From: Gorsachius magnificus
Lineage: Eukaryota; Chordata; Aves; Pelecaniformes; Ardeidae
Assembly (NCBI GenBank): GCA_034008185.1
Contig: CM067082.1
Location: forward strand, 8,540,984 to 8,604,983
Length of the DNA: 64,000 nucleotides
Direction: 5' to 3'
The position numbers and the translations under genes are program-made. The notes beneath the pieces were generated by a model. That model had not been told where the DNA came from, did not search any database, and saw only the letters and a list, made by a program, of their open reading frames with translations. Positions 36,359 through 47,935 of the stretch are shown piece after piece (the stretch's first letter is position 1; each line of letters begins with the position of its first letter).

Positions 36359-38192
36359 TCTCTGCAGAGGTATACACATTGGGCTGCATCATGAAGGCTC
36401 TTCAGTCAGGTGGGTATGGCGTGGGGAAATGAGAATAACTGCAGAAGTTTTGGAGGTAATGGGAGCTACCACGCTGTCCTGGGTTTTTCTGAAGAGAGCG
36501 TCTGAGTGGTTTGTCACAGCCTGATGTGACAACCCTCCATGTGGTTGGAATTCCTTTTTAGAAATAAATCAACATGAAGGAAAATGCTGGAAGTGCAACT
36601 ATTTCTGATTATGCCAGACTTTGCCTTATCATATCAATTTTGTATCATTTTCTTAGTTGAATGAGCTCTTTCAAATGGCACCAAACCTGAGTACAGTAAG
36701 AAAATACAGCAAAATAGCTGCTTTTCCCCCTTCACTGTGTCTGTTGGCCTAAGATATTCAGCCTTCCAAAGTAGGTCTTAGAATGGTAATTTTGATAATG
36801 CATGGCTGGTTATCTTTAGACAAAAGTAATGCATATAAAAGCCTCATAATTGTGTACTTTCCCTGACTTGGGTGTCAAAATGTGTAAAGATAATAACATC
36901 ACATTAAAATAAAAAGCATGAAATTCTACCAACACCATAAAATAGATAATAAATTTCTATTAACACTATCATATGTTTCTGTCCTTGCTTCGAACCATTC
37001 ACTAACTGCCCAAGCAACAGATTTACCAGTTACAGTGGGAGAATGAGGGTCTGATTCACTTGCCATTTTCGAGCAAGGTTTGCTGAAATCAGTCAACCCG
37101 CTCTGGCATAAATGAGAGGTCAATTGGGCCTGCAGGGCTAGGACTATAACATTTATTTAGGCAAAATGTTGTTCTATCTAGGACATACGTCTATATGACA
37201 TAAATATGTGCACACAGCTACATTGGTCTAGGTCTGTCTGCTGACGCTGTATTTTAGGGGCTCTCATGAGCATCATCTCAGACACAAAGATGCTCAGATT
37301 ATGCTAATAGAGATCCAAGCTCCAAGACAGTGCTCAAGTCCAGACTCATCTATCACACCATCACAATTCCATGCTCAAATGCAAACTTAGGCTGAGCTCC
37401 TGAATGCCTTGGAGCAGGAAAACTTGGGTCCAGCACTTGATCTTTGAACTCAGCATTTCCTAAGCAGATCCTGGATGTTTCAAACTGAGCAATGAGGCAA
37501 ATAGACAGCAAGACAGATGGAAATTGCTCAGTACATGGGACTTCTTGAGCTGATTCTTAAGGTTTGTCTTTATCCTCTAGTATAGATATAACCTCAGAGC
37601 TATTCGGCATAGGCCCAGGTCACACCATCCCATTCCCGAATGCTGTGGTGCTTGAAATAGACAATTACAAGTTTGGGAATTCAGTCAAGAGCCACAGTTA
37701 TTTAGAGGTTATAAAGAGTCATTTAGAAACTGTATCAAAGCAAATAAAGATGGGCAAATATTTCACCTTGCCTGAGAAATAATGAGAGGGAAATGTAATA
37801 TCTTACAGTAAATTCTAGGGAATAAAAAGCATTTTATCCATCTTAGATTTTGCATTAATTTTCATCTATGTAACTTCTTTATACCACCTGTGTACCAAAC
37901 ATAGCATAAGGCAAATAACTGAGTATTCTTCCTGACAAAAAAGAAGCAAATCTAACCCAAGGAGACAGCTTTGTTTTTTCCCCACTGGGCTATAGCTAAA
38001 AGCAAGAGGAAGATGCAGAACCTACTGTCACCAAATCTGGCCCCAGTAAGCAGATGAAGGATGAAAGCTATGGAAAAACTTTTGTCTTTGGAAAGCTGTA
38101 GTTAACGGGTGTATGTACAGCGCTGGGATCTGACAGGACTGTATCATCTCTCCTAGGAACTTTGAAGTTTTCTGCATCTCTGTCAAGGGTGT
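36359..38192. other. Unique AT-rich DNA, nothing recognised
   Basis: No transposon, RNA gene or exon that I can support. ORFs are short and motif-free. Confidence 0.6.
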
Positions 38193-39017
38193 GACAGCAA
38201 GATCGAATGCACCCTCAGCAAGTTTGCAGATGACACCAAGCTGGGTAAGGCATTTGACACACCAGAAGGATGGGATGTCATCCAGAGAGACCTGGACAGG
38301 CTGGAGAGGTGGGCCTGTGTGAACCCCATGAGGTTCAACAAGGCCAAGTGCAAGGTCCTGCACCTGGGTCGGGGTAACCTCCAGTATCAGTACAGGCTGG
38401 GGGAAGAAAGGATCGAGAGCAGCCCTGCCGAGAGGGACTTGGGGGATGAAAAGCTGGACATGAGCCGGCAATGTGCGCTGGCGGCCCAGAAGGCCAACCG
38501 TACCCTGGGCTGCATCAGGAGAAGCGTGGCCAGCAGGTCGAGGGAGGCGATTCTGCCTCTCTACTCTGCTCTGGTGAGACCTCACCTGGAGTACTGCCTC
38601 CAGCTCTGGAGCCCTCAGCACAAGAAGGACATGGAACTGTTGGAGCAGGTCCAGAAGCGGGCTACAAAAATGATCCGAGGGCTGGAGCACCTCTCTTATG
38701 AGGACAGGCTGAGAGAGTTGGGCTTGTTCAGCCTGGAGAAGAGAAGGCTGCGGGGAGACCTGATTATGGTCTTTCAGTACCTAAAGGGGGCCTATAGGAA
38801 AGATGGGGAAAATCTTTTTAGTAGGGCCAGCTGTGACAGGACAAGGGGTAATGGTTTTAAACTGAAGCAGGGTAGGTTTAGACTGGATATAAGGAGGAAA
38901 TTCTTTACAATGAGGGTGGTGAAACACTGGAACGGGTTGCCCAGAGAGGTGGTGGAGGCCCCATCCCTGGGAACATTTAAGGCCAGGTTGGATGGGGCTC
39001 TGAGAAGCCTGATCTAG
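38193..39017 (+). pseudogene. CR1 RT C-terminal half, mostly open
   Basis: From 38319 the frame is open for 232 codons to the stop after a S-L-I ending. Compared with the 11198 copy, nine bases (three codons, Val-Leu-Val of L-G-V-L-V-D-E-K) are missing near 38444, an in-frame deletion. The FADD motif lies upstream at about 38222-38233. The endonuclease and fingers are absent, so it could not move by itself. Confidence 0.9.
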
Positions 39018-39112
39018 TTAGCGGTGTCCCTGCTCACTGCAGGGGGGTTGGACTAGATGACCTCTAGGGGTTCCTTCCAACGCAAAACATTCTATGATTC
39101 TATGATTCTATG
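38193..39112 (+). mobile_element. Young 5'-truncated CR1 LINE with FADD-containing start
   Basis: A 920-bp CR1 3' end. Homology begins just before the RT catalytic motif (sequence encoding [13 protein letters not shown] near 38206-38244) and continues to the stop near 39017 and a tail of repeated ATTCTATG units ending near 39112. It lies 1.9 kb from the 35726 copy in the same orientation. Different 5' truncation points show that the two are separate insertions. Confidence 0.97.
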
Positions 39113-39735
39113 TAAGCCACAAAGCCTATAACTACAGGCTTTGCTGTATCAGAAGGTGCATCTTGATTTTGAAACAATTCGGATGCAAAAAGCTCACCAA
39201 GAGAACCTTTATTTTTAAACATATAAAGTAAGCAGGGTTATTTTTTGTAAGTAAGTTAAAATTGATTTTTAAAAGATGAAAGATAAGCCAAAATAAGCAG
39301 CTTTATCTCCAATGAAACGTTGCATTGGTTTCATGTAAATCCTTTTCTTGCCTTCACCTCCCAAATGCTGTAAGACAAATAGAACATGCATGCATGTTGG
39401 AATTTTCAAATAAAGATCTGTCAAATTTTGAGTTCCTAAGGTCTCAATTGATAATTAAAGAAATTGATGGCATAGAATAAGAGACCTTATATTCAGCTCC
39501 CATCGAAACATCATGAATGGTGAGGGTTAAACGTTTTTATGAAGTCACTAAGGTTAGCAAGCTTCATGAAAGTGTCTATCTTGTGCTTTGTGTTCTCCTC
39601 ACCTACAGCAAAATCAGGTTAAGGTGAGCCACAGTGCAGTTCCACACATGTTTTGAGATGCCACTTGTTCATATCCAAAACTTATATGTGCTCAGAGAAA
39701 AGATAGAGCTGAAAACCAACCAGTCAGTCTTCAGG
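39113..39735. other. Unique AT-rich DNA, nothing recognised
   Basis: No gene or element recognised. Confidence 0.6.
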
Positions 39736-39886
39736 ATAATAACAACAGCAGCAGCAACAACAACAACAACAAAACCAACACCATCATCATCATCATCATC
39801 AACAACAACAACAGCAAACAACAACAACAACAACAACAACAATAATAATAATAGTAATAATAATAATAATAATAAAAATAAAAAAA
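39736..39886. repeat. Compound CAA / CAT / CAA / AAT microsatellite
   Basis: About 150 bp of trinucleotide repeats: AAC with CAG variants, then CAT units at 39781-39800, then a longer CAA run, then AAT units to about 39886. A frame through it reads Thr, Ser and Asn runs, which explains the 101-codon ORF at 39634-39939; that ORF is not a gene. Confidence 0.97.
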
Positions 39887-42800
39887 TTGTTTTGCAACTG
39901 AATCAGTTCCCTAATTTGCTTTACCACACAGCTGTATAGATGTTTCAACCAGTAAAGTAAAGGGCACGTGGAGACTGAATAGCAATGGAGAGAGTGAAGG
40001 ACAGTTTTTTCAGTGTCACTTGGTGTTGTCTTGCAGTAACAACCGAAATATCAATGTAGTGAACCTAATTTTACTACAGGCTACATGAAATGTAATTTTC
40101 AGACTATTGCTATGGGATAAGGGTACACATAAGGGCATCTACTGCAGCTCCACTAATGCTTGGTACTCCTTAAACTGAGCTAATTTAACAGTGGGTCTAA
40201 TCCTTGAGAAAAGAAAGTGAAAAGAATCAGTCTTAATTATAACAATAGCACCAAGTGCATAGCACTTCACATTTTCATTGTGCTTTACCATCGTTAGCCA
40301 ATTAATCAATTCAGTTCCTAATGGCACACTGATATTATGAGTAATTTCAATTTCTTTTGCTTAAGGCTGGGAAAAAAATGTTATTAGATCTTCACTCAAC
40401 TCAGAGAAACCTTTCTGTAACCAGAAGTATAAAAGTGCCTGGCCTATCTGAATGCTAACTGCCTCTTAGTGTGCTGCTTGCTGGGCAAGGCAGCCTGCAT
40501 TCTTCCCAGGGGAAGATGACAAGGTACTTTAAAGGCCAATGACTGCAGAAATAAAGGTATTGCAAGAATATGGAGAGGTATGTTAAATGCTGACATTTCC
40601 AGGAAACTAAGGGCTATGAAACAAAGACAGACAAGCCCCATTTTGGTTTCTTTCTGAAGTACTTTTGCTGATTGAAAAATGTACATGGGGCTAGCGTGTG
40701 CAGAAATAGATACATGAGGACAGGATGCAAGCACTGAAACACCAGGAAAAAAGAGCAAAGCCTAATTTTGTAAATATAAAATCTTCAGAGCAGAATAATT
40801 TTGAAGAACTGTATTTCTGGGAACAGAAACATTTCTTTAAGCAAAAAGACAAGGTAGTGTTACAGAAGGCACACAGTGTGCTTGCTTAAGAGTCAAGAAG
40901 TCTGGGAACGGTCAGGTCCTTCCTTGATTTCATCCTTACAGGCTAATTTAGAATTGGGTATATATAAGTTGGAGTAAAAACTGGGATAGGGATCTGTGAT
41001 ACCATACTAAGGAATTAATTCAATTTCACTTCAGAGGAACGAATTCTGCTTTGAGTTACTCTGGTGTGGAGCAAGAACTCAGTAGGCCCATAGGGCCAGG
41101 TTTAAACTGGTGAAACTTGGATTTTCTTAGGTGGTGTCCTGAGCTGGGTCTTTTGGGAACATCTGAAAAATGTTTTTTCTCCTTTTTACAGCTGAATTAT
41201 ATTAGCAAACAGATTACAGGGGAAATCAGAACAAACCCTTTATCTTCAGCAGTGTCAATATGCTACACTGAAAAATAAATTATGTCCAATATGAGCTTTT
41301 GTTATTCTCTAGTATTTCATCCTATCCTTTTATTAGTGTAGTAATCTCCTCTTCCATTAATCTCCCATGTCTGTACTTGCATGTAGGAATGGGAATGTGG
41401 AGGAAGAAAATGTGGTGAGGCTTTGTTTTATTTTTCCTGAATATGTTTGTTATCGGTATCAATTTACACGAGAGGAACTTAAAGACTTTTTGTTACGTTG
41501 CCCACAAGTATTCTGCATCTGTGGTCTTTTGAATTGATGTTCCCTTTCCCAACACAGCCTTACAGGGAAATTTCCTTTATTCTGATATGTGCAATGTAGT
41601 TAAACCAGTTTTCCAGGCTGAACAGACTTTGCTGGTGAGGAGTTGGACCCCAGACAGGACCATCAGCAAAATCATGGTGTAAAATACCTCATTGTATTGA
41701 GGCAGAGGAAAAGGGGAAAGACTGCTCAATTGCAACACATTTATTTATTTACTTATTTTATCTATGGTAACATTTTGATGTGTGGAAGACATGGAAAAGG
41801 GCAGCTGTGAAAGGACTGAACTTTCAAGCAATCTGGACAATGTTAGTTATACAAAAATTTAGCTAACAAACTCAAGGAAGAGGTGTTCGGAACTGGGTCC
41901 GGATTAGATGTCTTTCTTGCTTCTTCATGTACACTTTTTTTGCACTGGAACAACCACACTGACTGTCCAGCAACTTTAACAAAGTTACTCTTGATTTAAT
42001 AGTTCCAGATGCAAGAGGCAACTCAAGCTCTCAGGGTAAATTATGGATCAAAACTTGGAGATGGAATAAATCCACGCATTAAAGCCAAATGCTTCACAGT
42101 TACAGAATGGATGACACACGAGGAAATGAAACTATAACTCTGTCTTGTCAGTTCCAAGAACAAAGGCCTTTATCTCCTGGATAAAAGGAGATATCTTATA
42201 AGTATTCTTGGCAACAGGTCCCTTCTCATCATTACAGGTCAGTTACTGGAAGGTGGATGCTCATACCTCCAGAGCTAGTATTCTACAGCAACTGATTCAG
42301 CTAGGGATCAGTTCAAAAAATAGGAGTTTCCTCAGCTGTTCAAGAGTAACTTTCATATGAAAAGGAAGAATCATGAGTGATGTCCAAAGTCACAGGGAGG
42401 ACAGAAAGCTCAAGAGAAAAAAAAGACCTTGGAATACGACAAGAAAACTTGTGCAAACAGCCATTTCTGTGAGTTTTCAGTAGAATCCAGATCAGACAAG
42501 GGCAGAACAGGTGACATATGTCACCATATCATGTGCCTCGACTCTGATGAGGTGGTGGAGCTGCTCTTGCAGGTGACTGACCAGCTATTGCCCTTGGTCT
42601 CTCCTGAGACTCTAAGCAAGATAGCCATTAGCACCAAATGTGCTTTAATAACAAAAGCTTTAAAAACAAAAGCACAACTCTTGACATTATTCTTAAGAAA
42701 GAAGGCATCAATACCAAGCTGTGATAGTAAACATAACGAGAATTATGATCTAAAAATCTAATGCTGATATATTTTGGAAATAGCTTTTGTTTTCATTAAT

Positions 42801-42910
42801 GATTTTGCATTAAAGATTAATTAATTAATCTTATTTTCCAAGACAAAATATTTCATTGGATCCTATTTAGAAGCTGTTATCTAGTGGACATGACTGTTTT
42901 GTCTTGTAGA
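39887..42910. other. Unique AT-rich DNA, nothing recognised
   Basis: No element recognised. A tetranucleotide-like TTTA patch lies at about 41739-41761. Confidence 0.55.
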
Positions 42911-43270
42911 AAAGGTTAACATTCTGAAAGATTAATTTCGTCTTTCCCAGAAAAAGCATTGTAATTAAGTTGTTAGTGGAACAGATGGACAGTTCCACCC
43001 ACAAAATAAAGGTATTTATGCAAATATCACTGAACTAATTGATGCTTGGTTGCATCACAAAGAAGCACATAAGATGCTTTCATGGTGTCAACATTTCTGG
43101 CTATGATTTGCTACATTAATGATTTCTCATAGTGAGCCATTATCGAAAGGGAAAACAAAACCTGTAACTCTTGGACCAAGTTTATTTTTCTGATCAATGC
43201 AGTTGCATGAAAAGAAAATACATTATGTTAGCCTAACAGTAAATGACACATCCCCAGGAAAGTGTAGATC
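42911..43270 (+). repeat. Unidentified duplicated sequence, copy A
   Basis: This aligns in direct orientation to 44546-44890, offset about 1.63 kb. Best-matching blocks are AACAGATGGACA with CACCCA (42980-43001), GCAAATATCACTGAACTAAT (43020-43039), CATTAATG (43114-43121), GCCATTATC (43136-43144) and TTTATTTTTCTGATCA (43181-43196). Similarity outside these blocks is lower, so the duplication is old. No coding frame is kept. It could be a tandem duplication of local DNA or two copies of an ancient unnamed repeat. Confidence 0.75.
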
Positions 43271-44545
43271 AAGTTTGCTTGGACTTTGTTCCATAAAGAA
43301 GTCACATAAAACAAATTCCGATTTCTCAGGATCCTCTATATTGTATCATTTCAGAAACAATATGTATTTTAAAATTATTTACTCATAATTAATTACCATT
43401 CAGTTAATTTATAGCTCCTGAATAAAGAGCCAAACATGAACAGCTCATTTATTTCAGTTCATCAACAGTAAAGCATTCAGAAGGATCACATGCTTTAAGC
43501 CCTTCTTTCTTGGAGACATCTTTACCAGACTACTATGTACAAAATCCTCTCAAACTGTAGGACAGTTCACATTTTCCACAAGTCCTAAGCCTAGAATTGT
43601 TAGAAGCAACTGTAAAAGGGAAAATTCTTGCTTTGCAAAATGCTGATGGGACCCATATCAATCTTCCTTTAATATGTAATTCCTCTGTAGGTATAGAAAT
43701 CCTATATCTAAAAGCTTCAAAATATAAAGCAACATAGGGCTAAACCATAAATCTATAACTTGGAATGAACTCTATTACCTTAACTGTTTACATGGAGTTG
43801 AGAAGTTTATGGCTTGGAGGTATGTCTGATGATTTCACCAAGAGTTTGTAAAGTAAAGAAGACACCATCTGTGTCTGAAGGGTAGCTTATATGTGATCGA
43901 TTAATCTGAGCAGAACATAAACATCAGGTATCATTAACTTGAATAAATACTGTATGCATCCGAATGGAAGAGTCTTCAGAAGAGACTGATGCTTTTGCAG
44001 GGCTATGTTAGTGACAAAGATGCAGGACAAAGAACATACCTGAAAAAAAGATTAAAAACACGGGCATGCATATGCAGACAAGTATGAGACAAAATGGGAA
44101 ATGTCAAATTGACCTTTGAGGTCATGGGAGGTTGGTAGCTTACCAAGAAGTGAAAGAGCAAGGCAGGAAGCCTAAAGGTTCTGATTTGCCCAGGTTACCT
44201 TTAAGTCCAGTAGGATGGCAAGTATCCTGTCTAGGTGATCAAAAATTAAGATGTTTTTTTCTCTTTCTTTTTTTTTTTTCCCCAAGATAAAACTAGAAGC
44301 TACAAAACTGACTTCAGCTCAGCACTGTTCAGTGCACTTAACTCAGATGTAATGTTCGTCATTTGATCTTGAATTTGTTGCTATTTTTACTGCTATTTTC
44401 AACTGGCACATTCACATGTAAAACACAGGCTATTTTTTTTCCCTTGCTTGGAATTATTTCTCATACCTTTTAGAGATGCCACATTCCCTTTTTACTATTC
44501 CTGTATGTAGGAAAATTATGAACATGGCTTCTCTTACCTTCTGGG
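43271..44545. other. Sequence between the two duplicated copies
   Basis: AT-rich with no recognised gene. Patchy similarity to the stretch after copy B may exist near 43490-43560 (against about 44920-45045), but I am not sure of it. Confidence 0.45.
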
Positions 44546-44890
44546 AAAGGTTAACAGTAAATAAATTGAATTCCTTCCAGCAGGTTCATTGTAACTTCCA
44601 TCGTTACTGAAACAGATGGACAATTGCACCCAATAAATAAAGTATTAGTGCAAATATCACTGAGCTAATTGATGTTCATCTGGACCAAAAGAGGGAAAAC
44701 AAGATACTTACATGTTGCTAACAGCTGTGAGTATAATTTACAGCATTAATGGCTCCTTACACTAAGCCATTATCATGGGCACAAAGATTCTGGAATCTAA
44801 TTTATTTTCTTGATCAGTGGAGCTGAATGTAAAGATGGCATGCAGGGCCTGTTTTATAGTAAATCATACATGTATGGCAATAAAATGTAG
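44546..44890 (+). repeat. Unidentified duplicated sequence, copy B
   Basis: Partner of 42911-43270. Matching blocks are AACAGATGGACA with CACCCA (44611-44631), GCAAATATCACTGAGCTAAT (44650-44669), CATTAATG (44744-44751), GCCATTATC (44766-44774) and TTTATTTTCTTGATCA (44801-44816). Many small indels separate the blocks. Confidence 0.75.
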
Positions 44891-46331
44891 ACACTCTCAA
44901 ATATATTTTTTTTCCTGAGGAGAAGATCACATCACGGTTTTAATTTTTCATCTGCTTTTAGTTATCTAAGAGAGAACATTTTTCTTTAAAGAATTTTTTT
45001 AGACATTTTTCCTCTAGAGGAAAGTACAAGATTCTCTCTGTTATCCATCCATAAAACCTGACAAGTCTGCGAAATTTCCCAGAAGATTTACATCGTTACC
45101 ACTGAGAATAGGATTTATTCTTTTCGGTGAAAACATGCAACAGTTTCACTGAAGGCACAATTATGAGGACAAATTTCCTGCTTGAAGCTGAATAAAAAGT
45201 ATGTAACATAGTGCTTCTGGAGATAATACATAAAAATTGGATGTTGTCCTTGTTTGCCCTGATTTTATATGTGGGTAAACCCAATACCTGTTGGACTGAG
45301 ACCAGTAACCTTCATATATGTGTAAAGAAATTCAATTACTGTTTTGCTTTAAACCTATAAAGCCTTTAATACATCTTCTAGCACAGGAAGATGTCCAAAC
45401 TCACTAAATCAACAAGGTGGGGGTTTTCCTGAATTTTATTTTCACCAGCTGCACTGGTGGCCAGTACCGCTGCTTGTTCTTTTGGGGGAAGGATAAGATG
45501 TATGTGTCTGGCACAGGGAGTAAGTAATCACATTCACACTGCTTCTGCCTAGCTCAAAGCATGGAAAACAGCATCATATCTGTTCTTACAAAATACTGTT
45601 TAGACACTCTAGTGGGTACCACTACTCAGTGTGGGGAATACAAGGCACATTAAAATGATAGGTGGCAGAGTGTGCAGCTGGGAAATAAGATAGTGGCACC
45701 TTGCACAATGGGAGCTCTTAGGAATCACCCTAATTAATTAATGAGTAAGAACATTTAATGTGAGATTTGCTGTAGGACTTGTTCCTAAAATTCTGTAAGA
45801 ACAGTACTTTTAGTTTGGGGATAAGGACATTTTGTTGGTGTTTAGCTCATTAGATTAAGGGCTTGAAAAGTTGTCTCAAATTTTGGCAGCCTGAAAAGAA
45901 TCCATCCAGGAAATGTGCAGGGTTTTTTCCCCATAACCGCCTCCAGAAATCTAAATCTGGGCACTGTATAACAGTTCAAGCTATAAAACTGTTTACATAT
46001 TTCAAATGCACACTGACTATTAGATTTCCTTTTCCAATCAAAACATCAAAACTCTTTCCCCCTCATTTTTCATAATGTGTTGGTTTTTTTAAAAAAAAAA
46101 TCAGTGACAGAAACAAAGAACTGTTGGTGGACGTAGTGCTGACTCAAGTAATCTCTGATAGCTCTCTAACAGATAACACATCTTGCTACACTGCACAGCC
46201 ACATTCAGACAGATAATGTGCAATTCTAATTCAAAAAGTGTTTGAACATGTTTCTGTCTTGCTGCCTGATCTTTCGACTTATGTTTCTTTGCAGTGTTAA
46301 TTCTTATATGATAGCCCATTGAATCTTACAG

Positions 46332-46349
46332 AAAAAAAAAAAAAAAAAA
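46332..46349. repeat. Poly-A tract (18 A)
   Basis: Uninterrupted A run. No retrotransposed gene is recognisable upstream of it. Confidence 0.85.
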
Positions 46350-47864
46350 GTATTTCTCTGGCTGTGTTAGAGAACTTTGTTACTCATGACTTTTTTTTTC
46401 TTTTCCACACTACTGTATCACTGAAAAACACAACAGAGAAGGAGTATGATATAATTTCTTCTTCACAGGTGAGGCTGGTAGTCAGAATTTGTCAAACCCA
46501 GAGTATGAGATGAGGATCTGAGGCAGAAAAACATTCCCATGACACTGGAAAAATTGCAGGAACACTGGGACATGTTACTGCTGAATACTCATGTGAATAG
46601 AACAAAGATGTCTGTCTGGGGAAGACCATCTAAGAAGTGCAAGTTCTCCTCTTGTTGCATTCTTCAATGTATTTTCTCCAGTTCCCAGAAAAGGAGAACA
46701 AAGTTATATTAAAATAATGAAGATTTCAAGATGTCAGAGCACTGGGATATATTTAGAGAAAGAAGGATCTCAGATGATAGAGTCTGCAGGAGGAATAGAG
46801 AAAATAATGCCCCGGGATGACGGCTGTCAGGACTGATCTTTGAGGAAGAAAAAATCTTAAATCAAACTGCTTCAAAGTAAGAAACCAATGAAAGAGATTA
46901 TGAAATTCATGTAATCTTCATAAACTGTTGTAAGGCATAAGGAAGAGGAAACTCAGGTGAACAAGGAAATAATAGTGAACAAATGTGGATGGACTGAAAA
47001 GAGTCCAGTTGGTGGATGCGCTGAAGAATCCAATGCATGGATGGACTGAAGGAAGAAAGGAAATACCAATATTGATATAAGCAATCATTACAAAAGTGAC
47101 AAAGTTAGGAAACAGCAGTGCCTAAGCTAGCAATGGCGAAGAGAGATCTGGCAAATGACAAGTCTGTATGCAAAGCCCAGGCAACAAAAGATACAGATTT
47201 ACTGGTGGTGGCATATAAAAATATGTCTGTGTTAACATAGAGAGGGTGGAAGAGAAATTATAGCTGGACTGCAGATAATGAAGGCTATGAGCTACCCCAG
47301 AAAAGCACAAAATTAAATAAAATGACAGGAATATTAGTTAATACAGATGTACGTCTAAGCACTTGACCCATAGACTTTGGTGTGAATTTGGTGCACTCCA
47401 TCTTTTCCTCTTTTTCAGCAGCCTTGCCCAGGAAGGTGGTTTCAGCTGAATGAGCTTTCTGGAGAGATGACCTCCCACTGTCTTTCTGATCAGGTCCATG
47501 GTTCCTTGCCTGTTAAAATACATGCATCTTGTTTGTGACCATGTAACTGAGGAGGCTGCTGCCCCTTGACTCGGCAAGGGGTCCACCATGCCGACATACT
47601 TATGGCTTATGCTCACAAGACCATTCAGATAAAAAATGGTGAACTCAGACTGGAAGTGATGCAGAGAGCATTCCAGGGTCATCAGGGAAATGGGAAAACT
47701 AGCTAAAGACAGGAGAATCATGAACTTGAGTATTTCAGAAACTAAGAGTGGAAGGAGATCTGTTTCCTGACTATAAACACCAGGGAAGGAAATGACATAT
47801 TTAAGCTAAAGGCTAGTGCTGGAACTGTAATGAATCTTCTCAAACAGGCAATGAATATTTGGTG

Positions 47865-47935
47865 AGGAAAAACTTTTCAGCCATCAGAGTGGAATTCTGG
47901 GACAAATTTGCTCAAGAAGTAATAGAGCAAACCCA
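47865..47935 (+). mobile_element. Possible very old CR1/L3-type LINE 3' remnant
   Basis: A short block that reads like the conserved end of CR1-clade ORF2 (ATCAGAGTGGAATTCTGGGA, near 47874), followed by a sequence resembling a Leu-Pro-x-Glu-Val-like segment. The similarity is short and no tail is visible. Confidence 0.3.

Noticed and set aside
39634..39939. 101-codon ORF with Thr, Ser and Asn runs
   Set aside because: The low-complexity residues are a translation of the trinucleotide microsatellite.
42429..42761. 110-codon ORF with a Leu-rich middle
   Set aside because: It starts at a non-ATG codon and has no motif. It lies just before the duplicated block, but the similarity does not follow its frame.
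46332..46349. Poly-A tract as the tail of a processed pseudogene
   Set aside because: The sequence upstream shows no gene-like or coding similarity and no flanking duplication was seen.
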